DNA of 64,000 nucleotides from NCBI GenBank assembly GCA_050998805.1, contig JBPCPV010000029.1, positions 35,689-99,688 of the forward strand, written 5' to 3'. Source of the stretch: JAICKM01 sp050998805 (lineage in GTDB: Bacteria > Chloroflexota > Chloroflexia > QHBQ01 > JAICKM01). How positions within the stretch are numbered: position 1 is the stretch's first letter; every line of letters begins with the position of its first letter. This document shows, in pieces, positions 50,527 through 59,243 of this stretch. The notes below the pieces were generated by a model. It made no database searches. It had not been told where the DNA came from and worked only from the letters and a program-made list of their open reading frames with translations. The translations under genes were made by a program, and so were the position numbers.

Positions 50527-50913
50527 ATGCAGATGATTGACCCCGAAAACACCCTGGAAGAACGCACTACAATCGTCGGTCGCCCCACCTACATGGCGAT
50601 GTTCAAGGGAGCGCAGCAGCCGGGGCCGATCCTCGACAAGCTGACCGCCATCGGCTATCCGCAGGACGACATCTCGGTCCTGCTCCGGCCCGCCGGCACC
50701 GACGCTGCGATTGACCTGATCAGCGGCGAAAACGCGGCCGGCCAGGACACCGACGCTGAGGCCGCCGCCGCAGCCGGAGCGGGGGCCACCACACTGGTCA
50801 TACTCCACCCCGAGCCGGAGCAGGTAGAGGCGGTACGGGCGGCGCTCCGCGAGATGGGCGCGGAGGAGCGCGATTATGAGCCGGAGACGGAGTACCACGG
50901 GGGCGACGATTGA
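50527..50913 (+). CDS. Small acidic hypothetical protein
   Basis: 128 aa, ribosome site GGGAGG 4 nt before the ATG (a second ATG two codons on is also placed well). Beta-alpha-beta patterns at ~20-55 (ILDKLTAIGYPQDDISVLLRP) and ~88-110 suggest a ferredoxin-like fold of the kind in general-stress proteins. The tail is Glu/Asp-rich and ends HGGDD. I do not recognise a named family. TTGA overlap with the protease gene. Confidence 0.7.
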   Translation: MQMIDPENTLEERTTIVGRPTYMAMFKGAQQPGPILDKLTAIGYPQDDISVLLRPAGTDAAIDLISGENAAGQDTDAEAAAAAGAGATTLVILHPEPEQVEAVRAALREMGAEERDYEPETEYHGGDD

Positions 50914-51560
50914 ACATCAGCTTCGACCCCGCGCGCTTCATCGGGATAATGCTCGGCGTGATCATCGGGGCCACGGTCCACGAGTTCATGCACGCCTACA
51001 CCGCTGTGCGCCTCGGCGACAACAGCCCGTACCGCGAGGGCCGCATCACCCTCAACCCCCTGGCCCACTTCGAGCCGTTCGGCTTCGTGCTCTTCGTGCT
51101 CATGGCGCTGGGCGTCGGCTTCTTCGCCATGGCCCGCCCGGTGAGCATCAACCCCGCCGCGCTCCGCAACGGTCGGCGTGGCATGGTCATGGTCGCCATG
51201 GCTGGCCCGCTCAGCAACCTGGTTCTCGGCATCCTGTTCGCGCTGCCGTTCCGCTTCGGCCTCGTGCAGAACATGTCCGAGCAGGTGATTGCGGTGCTGT
51301 ACTACATGATGTACGTCAACTTCCTGCTGTTCGCCTTCAACCTGATCCCGCTGCCGCCGCTCGACGGCTCGCATGTGCTGTCGGGCGGGTTCTCGCCGCG
51401 CTGGGCCTTGATCGTCGAGCCGCTCCGCCGCTACGGCTATGCCCCGATCCTCGTGCTGATCATGCTCCCCTTTGTGGTGCCGCAGCTCAACCTGCTCAAT
51501 AGGATGATTACCCCGGTCGTTACTCTTTTGTTTGGGGTGTTCGCCGGGCCGCAGATCTAG
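50910..51560 (+). CDS. Site-2 protease family zinc metalloprotease (M50)
   Basis: 216 aa from a TTG overlapping the upstream stop. HEFMH at 24-28 is the zinc-binding HExxH inside the first membrane helix, and NLIPLPPLDGSH in a later helix supplies the third ligand (Asp). About six membrane helices. No PDZ domain, so it is a minimal member that cuts within membranes. The substrate is unknown; the HD and scpA genes follow on the same strand. Confidence 0.93.
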   Translation: MNISFDPARFIGIMLGVIIGATVHEFMHAYTAVRLGDNSPYREGRITLNPLAHFEPFGFVLFVLMALGVGFFAMARPVSINPAALRNGRRGMVMVAMAGPLSNLVLGILFALPFRFGLVQNMSEQVIAVLYYMMYVNFLLFAFNLIPLPPLDGSHVLSGGFSPRWALIVEPLRRYGYAPILVLIMLPFVVPQLNLLNRMITPVVTLLFGVFAGPQI

Positions 51561-51568
51561 GCAGCGGG

Positions 51569-52138
51569 GTGAAGGCTTCCCTCCTGGGTTGCGGGCGGCA
51601 CGGCCCGCCTTACCGCGTGCGGCAGTTCGTGCGGGCGCTGGCCCCGGTCGCCCCGGCTGAGGTCGAGGCAGCGCTGCGAGCGTCCAGTCTGCCTGACGAT
51701 GCCGCGCGCCTCTTCCGAGCCATGCCGCAGCCCTACCAGCGCCATGCCCTGAACGTGGCGGCCCGCCTCTCACAGGAGGGGCACACTGAGCCTCTGCTGC
51801 TGTCTGCGGCCCTGCTGCACGACATCGGCAAGTGGGATCCGGCGAGCGGGCGCAGCGTCGGCCTGCTGCACCGGGTTGCCGCTACGCTGCTGCGGCGCGT
51901 CGGGCCGGGGCGCGCACTGCTCGAGCGCCTCGGGTCGGGCAACCCCTCCCCGCGCAGTCCGCGCTACCCCTGGCGGTTGCAGCAGCGCCACCCGGCGCTC
52001 GGCGCAGGCTTGGCGCAACGCGCGGGCGTGGACCCGGATGTCGTCGCACTGGTGCTGCACCACGAGGACGCCGACGGCCTGCCGCCCCACCTGCGGGGAG
52101 CGTTAGCCCTCCTCCAGCGCGCCGACGATCAGGAGTAG
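51569..52138 (+). CDS. HD-domain phosphohydrolase
   Basis: 189 aa from a GTG. The HD pattern is present: His in QRHALNVA, LLHDIGKWD (~87-95), then a later HHEDADGLP, giving the H...HD...H/D metal ligands. It resembles small HD hydrolases acting on nucleotides or phosphate esters. The Arg-rich middle is low in conservation. Just upstream of scpA with 3 nt between. Confidence 0.85.
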   Translation: MKASLLGCGRHGPPYRVRQFVRALAPVAPAEVEAALRASSLPDDAARLFRAMPQPYQRHALNVAARLSQEGHTEPLLLSAALLHDIGKWDPASGRSVGLLHRVAATLLRRVGPGRALLERLGSGNPSPRSPRYPWRLQQRHPALGAGLAQRAGVDPDVVALVLHHEDADGLPPHLRGALALLQRADDQE

Positions 52139-52141
52139 CCG

Positions 52142-52891
52142 ATGGACGACGCCCCGCGCGAAGCCTACGCCGTGCGCTTGCCCGATTTCGAGGGGCCGCT
52201 CGACGTGCTGCTGCGGCTGATCGAGCGGCAAGAGCTTGAGATCAGCAAAGTCTCGCTCGCGCTGGTTGCAGACGGCTTCCTGGCCTACGTCGAGGCGCTG
52301 CCCGCCCCGGAGCCGGGGGTGCTGGCGGCGTTCATGGTGGTCGCCGCGAAGCTGCTGCTGATCAAGTCGCAGTCGCTGCTGCCCAGCCCACCGGTTCCCG
52401 CCGCGCCGCAGGACGACGAGGAGGATGTCGGCGACGAGCTGGTGCGGCGGCTCGCCGAATACCGGGCCGTGCAGCAGGCCGCCCGCGACCTCCGGCAGCG
52501 TGACGCCTCCGGCCTCCACAGCTACGCCCGCTCCACGAAGATCTTCGCCCGCCGCCCGCTTGCCCGACCTCCGACCCTGGGACTGGACGGCGTAGCCCTC
52601 GCCAAACTCACTGCGATGGTCAACCGCCGCCTGCAACTCCAGATGCCGCTCGACGAGCCGCCGGAGATCATCCCCCACGAGGTCACCCTCGCAGAGAAGG
52701 TGGCCGAGCTCGAGAGCAAGCTGGCGGCTGCCGGCGCGGGAGGCTCGGTCGCCCTCTGGTCGCTGCTGTTGGCCTGCGGCTCCCGCGCCGAGGTCGTAGT
52801 CACATTCATGGCTGTGCTCGAGCTGCTCCGCCGCCGCCTCGCCACAGCCGAGCAGGAGACCGCCTTCGGTGAGATAGTCCTCAAGCGGTAG
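52142..52891 (+). CDS. scpA: Segregation and condensation protein A
   Basis: 249 aa. LPDFEGPLDVLLRLIERQELEISKVSL (14-40) is the ScpA N-terminal kleisin signature, VAAKLLLIKSQSLLP follows, and the C-terminal winged helix is TFMAVLELLRRRLATAEQETAFGEIVL. It bridges the SMC heads in the chromosome-organising complex. The usual partner scpB is not adjacent. The linker is acidic (~85-95). Confidence 0.95.
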   Translation: MDDAPREAYAVRLPDFEGPLDVLLRLIERQELEISKVSLALVADGFLAYVEALPAPEPGVLAAFMVVAAKLLLIKSQSLLPSPPVPAAPQDDEEDVGDELVRRLAEYRAVQQAARDLRQRDASGLHSYARSTKIFARRPLARPPTLGLDGVALAKLTAMVNRRLQLQMPLDEPPEIIPHEVTLAEKVAELESKLAAAGAGGSVALWSLLLACGSRAEVVVTFMAVLELLRRRLATAEQETAFGEIVLKR

Positions 52892-52894
52892 GCA

Positions 52895-52974
52895 CAAAGC
52901 AAGAGCCGGACGATCCTTGCGGATCCTCCGGCTCTTGTACCGCGATTTAGGTTCGTGAGAACATCTATCGAAGT
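52895..52974 (-). ncRNA. Candidate ~80-nt small RNA
   Basis: A strong minus-strand promoter (52981-53009) would start a transcript near 52974. It runs ~35 nt of open sequence and then into the hairpin at 52900-52937, which on this strand is followed by CTTTGTG. No start codon with a ribosome site lies inside. Candidate only, from promoter plus terminator placement. Confidence 0.4.
52900..52937. terminator. Strong hairpin after scpA
   Basis: CAAGAGCCGGA pairs with TCCGGCTCTTG, with an inner GATCC/GGATC stem and a TTGC loop. It serves as terminator for scpA and, on the other strand, for the candidate small RNA. The T run is weak on both sides. Confidence 0.7.
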
Positions 52975-52980
52975 GAGACC

Positions 52981-53009
52981 ATCATACCACAGAACGGGCC
53001 AGCTGTCAA
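52981..53009 (-). promoter_or_regulatory. Near-consensus promoter facing scpA
   Basis: Minus strand TTGACA (53004-53009), 17 nt, TATGAT (52981-52986). No ORF lies downstream on this strand before scpA's antisense. Confidence 0.7.
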
Positions 53010-53015
53010 TATCCT

Positions 53016-53048
53016 TTATCCACAACTTTATCCACCAAGTTATCCACA
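53016..53048 (+). promoter_or_regulatory. Three DnaA boxes at 12-bp spacing
   Basis: TTATCCACA (53016-53024), TTATCCACC (53028-53036) and TTATCCACA (53040-53048), all in the same orientation with a 12-bp period. Two match the DnaA box consensus exactly and one differs at the last base. They sit just upstream of the -35 of the minus-strand promoter. No dnaA gene or obvious AT-rich unwinding element is present. Confidence 0.75.
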
Positions 53049-53118
53049 ACCTCTTTAGGGATTTAACGCCGGCACTTGTTCCGTCGGCTGCGGTCCTGGT
53101 AGGTGCGTAGGTGGTGCT

Positions 53119-53742
53119 TCATAGGGCAGCGGAGTCAGGCCCGGGGGGCAGTGTGTCGCCGTAGTGCAGAGTTCGCGGTCCTTGATAGTCGGGGCACGTT
53201 GTACCCGAAGATGACCTTGGATCGGGCAGACTCGGGTCATTTAAGGCTGTCTTAAAGTGGCCGTCATCAAACGAGGCATCGATCAGAGTCACCTCCCCAG
53301 CCCAAACGTCATACACATAAGCTATATAGTGCTCCGACCTCGGATCGCTGACGGCTTGTGGCCACGGTATGTTGGGCTGGAAGTCACCTTTGAGGATGAC
53401 AAGGATATACGGTGGTTCCTCAATTGACCCCCAGTCGGGCATGCAATTCAAGCCGAGTTGGGGTAGGTCGGGTCGCGTGACGGAGCGGACGAGTGCGGGC
53501 TGCGGGGTTCCGCTCCTGACATCGCCTCGGAGAACAGCTTGTTGCAATGCGAATTGTCCGACTTCCGCGAGCGATTTCCCAATGAGGTTATTGGGTGCGA
53601 TGGGGATCGGCGTGCTGTCGGATCGCAAGGGAACTCCGTCGCCTGCGGTTGTGTGCATATTCGTCCCACAAGCACTCAGGAGCAGGCCGATCAGGATTGC
53701 GCCTACTGCCGACATCACGACCCTTAACTGTAGGTTTGACAT
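53119..53742 (-). CDS. Lipoprotein of unknown function
   Basis: 207 aa from the ATG at 53742. A signal peptide ends in the lipobox LLSAC (Cys25). The mature part contains RPDLPQLGLNCMPDWG, YILVILKGDF and AYVYDVWAGEVTLIDAS, which suggests a small beta-rich extracellular domain. I do not recognise a family. The codon choice and composition are lower in GC than in manA next to it. Confidence 0.75.
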   Translation of the reverse strand: MSNLQLRVVMSAVGAILIGLLLSACGTNMHTTAGDGVPLRSDSTPIPIAPNNLIGKSLAEVGQFALQQAVLRGDVRSGTPQPALVRSVTRPDLPQLGLNCMPDWGSIEEPPYILVILKGDFQPNIPWPQAVSDPRSEHYIAYVYDVWAGEVTLIDASFDDGHFKTALNDPSLPDPRSSSGTTCPDYQGPRTLHYGDTLPPGPDSAAL

Positions 53743-53777
53743 CGCTCGTTCTCTACCTTTCTCTCTTAATGACGCCC

Positions 53778-54854
53778 TCACACATTACACGCGGGGGCAA
53801 TCGCCCGCTCGATTTCGTTGCCCGGAGGCCCGCCGAGCGTGTCCACCTGCGCCGCCGTGAATCCGGCTTCGAGCAGCGGCCCGATCACGTCGGCCTGCAT
53901 GTCGGGCACCAGCGCGCGCAGCAGCTGGCAGCCCTCCCCGGCGAGGGTGTAGGTGCCGAGGTCGGCGGGGAGGAAGAAGGTCTGGCCGGAGGCGAACGCG
54001 GCTTCTCCGCCGGCGTAGCGGATCGTGCCCGTACCGGCATAGCAAAACAGGACGTGGAAGCTGCGCCCCTTCGTCTCCAGGGGCAGCGCCCCGTGGACTT
54101 CGAGCGACTGGTAGAGGAAATAGCGGCAGGCGACCAGGAAGCCGAGCGTGCTGCTGCTGGCCGCGACCTCCAGCGCACGGGTGGGGCCGAAGCCCGACGG
54201 CCGGGGGTGCATCACGGCCAGCGACTGCTCGACGTGCGTCTCGCGGGGGCGGCCCCAATCGTAGAGCCGGTAGGTGATGTCCGAGTTCTCCTGGATCTCG
54301 CCGAGCAGCAGCCCGCCGCCGATCGCGTGGACGGTGCCCGCGGGCACGAAGAACGTGTCGCCGGCGCGAAGCTCGACCCGGTGGAGCAGGCCCGGCAGGC
54401 TGCCGTCGGCCAGGCTGGCGCGCACCTCGTCGGGGGTCACCGCGCGCTCGAAGCCGTGGATCACGTAGGCACCCGGCGAGGCGTCGAGCACATACCACGC
54501 CTCCGTCTTGCCGAACGGCACGCCCTCGACCGTGCGCGCGTAGTGGTCGTCGGGGTGAACCTGGATCGAGAGGCGGTCCTGTGCGTCAATGATCTTGAAG
54601 AGGAGGGGCAGGTCGGTTCGCTCGGCGAGCGAGGGCAGCCGCCCGAGCATCGCGGCGGGCTTCTCCCCGACCAGGTCGCCGAGCCGCCGCCCCGCGAGCG
54701 GCCCGTTCAGCACGCGGCTGTCGGTCCCCATGCTCCAGCTCTCCCCTATTGGGCCGTCGGGCAGCTCCGCTCCAAGCAGATCGGCGAGCCGCCGCCCGCC
54801 CCAGACGCGCTCGTGGAACTCGGGCTTGAGCAGCAGTGGGTAGGCTTCATTCAT
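53778..54854 (-). CDS. manA: Mannose-6-phosphate isomerase, class I
   Basis: 358 aa from the ATG at 54854. PEFHERVWGGRRL and ESW open the fold, and the zinc site is given by QVHPDD (Gln, His), the Glu of FGKTEAWYVL and the His of GTVHAIG. ENSDITYRLYDWGR is the substrate segment. It converts mannose-6-phosphate and fructose-6-phosphate, which supplies mannose for the glycosyltransferases in this window. The -10 box is 6 nt before the ATG, so the message is probably leaderless. Confidence 0.95.
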   Translation of the reverse strand: MNEAYPLLLKPEFHERVWGGRRLADLLGAELPDGPIGESWSMGTDSRVLNGPLAGRRLGDLVGEKPAAMLGRLPSLAERTDLPLLFKIIDAQDRLSIQVHPDDHYARTVEGVPFGKTEAWYVLDASPGAYVIHGFERAVTPDEVRASLADGSLPGLLHRVELRAGDTFFVPAGTVHAIGGGLLLGEIQENSDITYRLYDWGRPRETHVEQSLAVMHPRPSGFGPTRALEVAASSSTLGFLVACRYFLYQSLEVHGALPLETKGRSFHVLFCYAGTGTIRYAGGEAAFASGQTFFLPADLGTYTLAGEGCQLLRALVPDMQADVIGPLLEAGFTAAQVDTLGGPPGNEIERAIAPACNV

Positions 54855-54860
54855 GGGTAC

Positions 54861-54890
54861 TCTATACCATAGGATAGAGAGTTCTGTCCA
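54861..54890 (-). promoter_or_regulatory. Promoter of manA
   Basis: Minus strand TGGACA (54885-54890), 18 nt, TATAGA (54861-54866), 6 nt, ATG. It is back to back with the sbcC promoter. Confidence 0.55.
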
Positions 54891-54893
54891 TGC

Positions 54894-54922
54894 TTGACAC
54901 CCGCGTGGCAAACGGGTATACC
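54894..54922 (+). promoter_or_regulatory. Promoter of sbcC
   Basis: TTGACA (54894-54899), 17 nt, TATACC (54917-54922). The -10 lies inside the first copy of a 15-bp tandem repeat. Confidence 0.65.
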
Positions 54923-54941
54923 TATAACGGGTATACCTATA
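54912..54941. repeat. Two 15-bp tandem repeats, possible operator
   Basis: ACGGGTATACCTATA occurs twice in exact tandem, each with the palindromic core GGTATACC. The array covers the -10 box and transcription start of sbcC, a fitting place for a repressor. Confidence 0.7.
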
Positions 54942-54958
54942 GAGGAAGGAACCGTCGA

Positions 54959-57559
54959 ATGATACCCCTACGCCTCGGCCTCAAGAACTTCATGAGCTAC
55001 CGCGACCAGACCGAGCCGATTGATTTCGGTCCGATCCACGTCGCGTGCCTGTCGGGGGAGAACGGGGCCGGCAAGTCGGCGCTGCTGACCGCGATGACGT
55101 GGGCGCTCTGGGGCGAGGCACCTGCCCACGCGGACGACGAAGACCTGATCGCGCAGGGCGAGAGCGAGATGAGCGTGGATTTCGAGTTCACACTCGGCGA
55201 CCTGACTTACCGCGTGCTGCGGAGCCGGTCGCGCAAGGGCAGGACGACCACCGGCAAGCTCTATTTCGAGGTGTTGGACGGCGTGGTGGGCTGGCGGAGC
55301 ATCGGCGGCGACACAGCGCGCCACACCCAGAGACTGATCACAGAGCGGCTGCGTATGGACTACGCGACGTTCGTCAACTCGGCCTTCTTGCGGCAGGGCC
55401 ACGCCGACGAGTTCACGACAAAAAGCCCGACCGACCGCAAAGACATACTCTCCAGGATACTGGGCCTGGAGGAGTACGACGCGCTGAACGAGCGCGCCCG
55501 CGAGACGGCCCGCTCCTGCGACGGCGACCGGAGGCAGCTGGCGGCGGGGATAGCCGAGCTGGACAAGCAGATCTTGCAGAAAGCGGAGTTGCAGAAGAAG
55601 GCGGCGGAGATAGCCGCCTACTTGAAGGACGCGCGCGAGACGCTGGCGACGGCCAAGACGGATGCCGAGCGGCTGCGGCTACTGGTGGCGGCGGCTGAGA
55701 AGGACAAGACCGAACTCGACAACGCGCGTGCGCGCGCCTCGCAACACGAGGTCGAGATCACAAAGGCGGAGCGTGCGATCGCCGCGCTCGACGCGAACCT
55801 GCTGCGCTACCAGGAGACCCTGGCGGGGCGCGAGGAGATCGCCGCGAACTATGCGCGGCTGGTTGCGCTGCGCGGGCGGGAGCGCGAACTCGCGGAGCTG
55901 GCGCAACGCAGCCATGAGGTCGAAGGCGAGATCAACCGGAGCGAGCGGGCGATTGACGGGGCCAAGAACGTGCTGGCCAACGAGATAGCAATGCTCAAGC
56001 GGGGCATTGCCGAGAAGCGCAAGACCGTCGAGAAGGGTGAGAAGGCCGAGGAGCAGCTTGCCGAGGTCCGCCGCCAACTCGCTGAGTACGATGCATTGCA
56101 GGCGGAGCGGGAGGCCGCCCAGGTGGAGCACGACGCCTGGCAGCAGGCGATCGCTACGCTCACCGGGGCGAACGAGAAGCTGGAGGCCGAGGCGAAGTCG
56201 CTCAAGGAGAAGCTGACGCGGCTGAACGACGGCATAGCGGCGGCTGAGGCGCAGAGGCGGAGCGGCCAAGAGCTTTGCCCACTCTGCGGCATGATGCTCG
56301 ACCCCGACGCGCTGGCGCGTGTACGGGCGAGCCTGGACGCCGATATAGAAGAACGGCGCGGGCAGTGGAGGGCGAACAATACCGAGGCCGAGAAGCTGAA
56401 AAAGCAGGCGGCAGCGACCGCCGCCCGTAGCGCCGAACTGGACCTGCGACTCAAGGCGCGGACGATGGCGGAGAAGCGCGAGGCGGCGCTCGAACGCGAA
56501 CAGCAGGCGGCGACGGAGGCCCGCGAAGGGTCCGAGCGCGAGGCGGCGGAGCTACAGGCGGTCGAAGTCCGGCTCGAACTCGGCGACTACGCGATGAAGG
56601 AGCGCGCGGAGCTGACGGCGACCCAGGCGCGGCTGCGGGCGCTGGCCTACAGCCCGGAGGAACATAAGCGTGTGACCGCCGAGGCGCGGGCGCTCGAGCC
56701 TTACGAGAAGCGCAACGCCGACCTGCGCTCCGCTGCCGAGAAGCTGGAGTCGGACAGCGAGCGGCTGGCGGGCGAGCGGGACCGGCTCGAACTCCACAGG
56801 GCGCGGCTGGCCGGCGAGCGCGCCGACGAAACGCGCCTCGCCGCAGCCGTCGCCGACCTGACCGACAAGCGGCGGGAGTCGGCAGAGCGTGAAGTGATGC
56901 TGCGGAAGGAGGGCGAGCGGTTCGACCTGCTGTCGAGGGAGCAGGCGGGGCTGGAGCGGCAGCTCGAGGGGATCGAGAGCGCCGAGATCGAGCGCGAGGC
57001 GCGCGCCGCCGAGCTGGCGCGGGCGACGACCGAGAAGGGGATCTACGAAGAGTTGGCGAAGGCGTTCGGGAAGGGCGGCATCCAGGCGATGGTGATCGAG
57101 CAGGTGGTGCCCGAACTCAGCGAGGAGGCGAACAAGCTGCTGGGCCGTATGACCGACAACCGGATGCAGCTTACATTCGAGACCCAACGCCCCGCGAAAA
57201 GCAAAGACAGCACCATCGAGACGCTCGAACTCAAGATCACCGACGGCACAGGTGTGGCCCGCAAGTATGAGATGTTCAGTGGCGGCGAGGCTTTCCGCAT
57301 AAACTTCGCGGTGCGGATCGCCCTCAGCAAGCTGCTGGCGCGTCGGGCTGGGGCGCAGCTACAGACGCTGATCATTGACGAAGGCTTCGGCACCCAGGAC
57401 GCGCAGGGCCGCGAGCGCCTGGTGCAGGCGATCCGCTCGATCCAGGGCGACTTCGAGAAGATACTGGTGATCACACATATTGACGAGATCAAAGACGAGT
57501 TCGCGTCGCGGATAGACGTGGTGAAGACCGCGCGCGGGTCGCTTGCGACGGTGAGCTAG
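54959..57559 (+). CDS. sbcC: SbcC/Rad50-like SMC ATPase
   Basis: 866 aa from the ATG at 54959, RBS GAGGAAGGA. Walker A is SGENGAGKSALL (~33-44). Two long coiled coils (~170-420 and ~455-700) flank a zinc hook CPLCG (Cys440, Cys443). The ATPase half closes with the signature FSGGE and Walker B LIIDEGFG. With SbcD it forms a nuclease complex that cuts DNA ends and hairpins. sbcD is not in the window. The stop overlaps the next start by 1 nt. Confidence 0.95.
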   Translation: MIPLRLGLKNFMSYRDQTEPIDFGPIHVACLSGENGAGKSALLTAMTWALWGEAPAHADDEDLIAQGESEMSVDFEFTLGDLTYRVLRSRSRKGRTTTGKLYFEVLDGVVGWRSIGGDTARHTQRLITERLRMDYATFVNSAFLRQGHADEFTTKSPTDRKDILSRILGLEEYDALNERARETARSCDGDRRQLAAGIAELDKQILQKAELQKKAAEIAAYLKDARETLATAKTDAERLRLLVAAAEKDKTELDNARARASQHEVEITKAERAIAALDANLLRYQETLAGREEIAANYARLVALRGRERELAELAQRSHEVEGEINRSERAIDGAKNVLANEIAMLKRGIAEKRKTVEKGEKAEEQLAEVRRQLAEYDALQAEREAAQVEHDAWQQAIATLTGANEKLEAEAKSLKEKLTRLNDGIAAAEAQRRSGQELCPLCGMMLDPDALARVRASLDADIEERRGQWRANNTEAEKLKKQAAATAARSAELDLRLKARTMAEKREAALEREQQAATEAREGSEREAAELQAVEVRLELGDYAMKERAELTATQARLRALAYSPEEHKRVTAEARALEPYEKRNADLRSAAEKLESDSERLAGERDRLELHRARLAGERADETRLAAAVADLTDKRRESAEREVMLRKEGERFDLLSREQAGLERQLEGIESAEIEREARAAELARATTEKGIYEELAKAFGKGGIQAMVIEQVVPELSEEANKLLGRMTDNRMQLTFETQRPAKSKDSTIETLELKITDGTGVARKYEMFSGGEAFRINFAVRIALSKLLARRAGAQLQTLIIDEGFGTQDAQGRERLVQAIRSIQGDFEKILVITHIDEIKDEFASRIDVVKTARGSLATVS

Positions 57560-58128
57560 TGGGGAACCGGCCCGCGCCTGCGCCGAGCACGCTCTGGGGC
57601 ATCGGCCTCGGCGGGGTTGGCGCGCTGCTCGCGCTGACGGGCCTGCTGGCGACGCACCGCGTGGAGGCGATAAAGAACCCGATGGACCCGGTGCTGCTGG
57701 CGGTCTACGTGCTGCCGGTGCTGGGGCCGGCGGCTCTCTTCTGGGCGGTCGGTCGGGCGTTCGACATGGGCCTCTTCTGGCTCTTCGGGACGGCGGCCTG
57801 GGCGCTCCTCGGCTACTTGATGATATTCGTGACCCCACCGGCCACAGCAAGCGCGAGCCTGCCGGCGACGATCGGCTTCATGGCGCTGGCCTTCGCCGCC
57901 ACGGTCGCCGCGCTCACGCCGCCGCTCTACGGCCTCGGCTGGGCGCTGTTCAGGGGGCGTATTCATCGCCACGACCTGCGCCGCGCGGTCCGGCAGGCGG
58001 CGCTCGGCGGCCTCTACCTGGTCGCTTGCCTCGGCATGGCGCTCTTCTCGCTGCTCAATGGGCTGAACGCGCTGTTGCTGTTCGTTGTATTAGCATTGAT
58101 GGAGTTCTTCTTTCTCTCCCGAGGGTAG
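57559..58128 (+). CDS. Hypothetical membrane protein
   Basis: 189 aa from a GTG overlapping the sbcC stop. Five hydrophobic segments at about 12-32, 47-65, 72-92, 105-125 and 145-185, with an Arg/His-rich loop before the last. No recognisable domain. Co-transcribed with sbcC, but a functional link is not evident. Confidence 0.7.
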   Translation: MGNRPAPAPSTLWGIGLGGVGALLALTGLLATHRVEAIKNPMDPVLLAVYVLPVLGPAALFWAVGRAFDMGLFWLFGTAAWALLGYLMIFVTPPATASASLPATIGFMALAFAATVAALTPPLYGLGWALFRGRIHRHDLRRAVRQAALGGLYLVACLGMALFSLLNGLNALLLFVVLALMEFFFLSRG

Positions 58129-58157
58129 CGGGCACTACGCACGAAAGGATAGGGGAC

Positions 58158-59222
58158 ATGCCACAGATCACGATCATCGGCCTCGGAGCAGTCGGCAGCT
58201 CGCTCGGCATGGCGCTCAAGCGGAGTATGCAGGCACCGGGGGGCAAGACGGGGCAGTTCACCATCGTCGGCTATGACCCCGACCTCGACACGCTGAAGAT
58301 GTCGCAGCAGCAGGACATGAGCATAGACCGGGCTGCGGGCGACCTGGCGTCGGCGGTGCGCGAGGCGTCGTTCGTGATAGTGGCTACGCCGACGCGCCAA
58401 CTGCGGGAGACGTTGGCGGGGATCGCGCCGCACCTGCCGGAGGGCGCAACGGTCACCGACACCGCGCCGGCGAAGCGGCTGGCCCTACAGTGGGCCGGAG
58501 AGCTGCTGCCGTCGGGGGTCAGCTTTGTCGGCGGGCACCCGCTACTGCGCCGCCAGCCGGGGCCTTCGGTGAAGTCCGAGGAGGTGTTGGATGAGCCGCC
58601 GGACGCGGACCTGTTCGTGGGCGCGCCCTACTGCATCATGCCTCTGGGGAGCGCGAGCGAGGCTGCTGTCAACCAGGTGATCGGCATGGCGGAGTCGGTC
58701 GGCGCGCGACCCTACTTCACGGACCCCTGGGAGCATGACAGCTTCCAGGCGGCGATCAACGACCTGCCGATAGTGATGAGCTACGGGCTGATGCGCCTAC
58801 TCAGCAGCAGCCCGTCGTGGGACGACATGCACTCGATGGCGGGGGCAGCCTTCCGGGAGGCGACGCGCTTCGCTTCAACCGACCCCCTGGCGGTGCGTGC
58901 CGACTTGGTGGCGAACCGCGAGAACCTGCTCGGCTGGATCGACCGCTACCAGCTCGCCCTACAGGAACTGCGCGACATGCTGGCCGAGACGAACCCCGGC
59001 GACCTCCAGAGCGGCGCGGGCCGAGAGCTCGGCGGCGCGCTGATCGCGGGGCGCAACGCGCGCACGCGCTGGCTGAACCCGAAGGCCGCGCCGACCGAGG
59101 GCGAGATCGAGGCGAAGGAATCCGAGCGCCGCCGTCAGCCGCCGGGCTTCATGCGGAGCATGTTGGGCGGGGCAATCGCAGATCGCTTCACGGGCGAGGC
59201 GGACAGGGACAAGAAGAAGTAG
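58158..59222 (+). CDS. Prephenate dehydrogenase-like protein (TyrA family)
   Basis: 354 aa from the ATG at 58158 (AGGGGA upstream). The N-terminal Rossmann motif IIGLGAVGSSLG (5-16) and the later GGHPL and HDSFQAAINDLPIVMSYGL match the TyrA fold. It would oxidise prephenate to 4-hydroxyphenylpyruvate with NAD(P)+ for tyrosine synthesis. The GGHPLLRR segment differs from the usual HPM-x-G, so another substrate of this fold is possible. The basic C-terminal tail (~310-354) is extra. Confidence 0.8.
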   Translation: MPQITIIGLGAVGSSLGMALKRSMQAPGGKTGQFTIVGYDPDLDTLKMSQQQDMSIDRAAGDLASAVREASFVIVATPTRQLRETLAGIAPHLPEGATVTDTAPAKRLALQWAGELLPSGVSFVGGHPLLRRQPGPSVKSEEVLDEPPDADLFVGAPYCIMPLGSASEAAVNQVIGMAESVGARPYFTDPWEHDSFQAAINDLPIVMSYGLMRLLSSSPSWDDMHSMAGAAFREATRFASTDPLAVRADLVANRENLLGWIDRYQLALQELRDMLAETNPGDLQSGAGRELGGALIAGRNARTRWLNPKAAPTEGEIEAKESERRRQPPGFMRSMLGGAIADRFTGEADRDKKK

Positions 59223-59243
59223 GCGCAGACCGAGAGTCGAACC

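Noticed and set aside
53016..53048. Chromosomal origin oriC
   Set aside because: Only three boxes, no dnaA, dnaN or rpmH neighbours and no AT-rich unwinding stretch; a regulatory or titration site is more likely.
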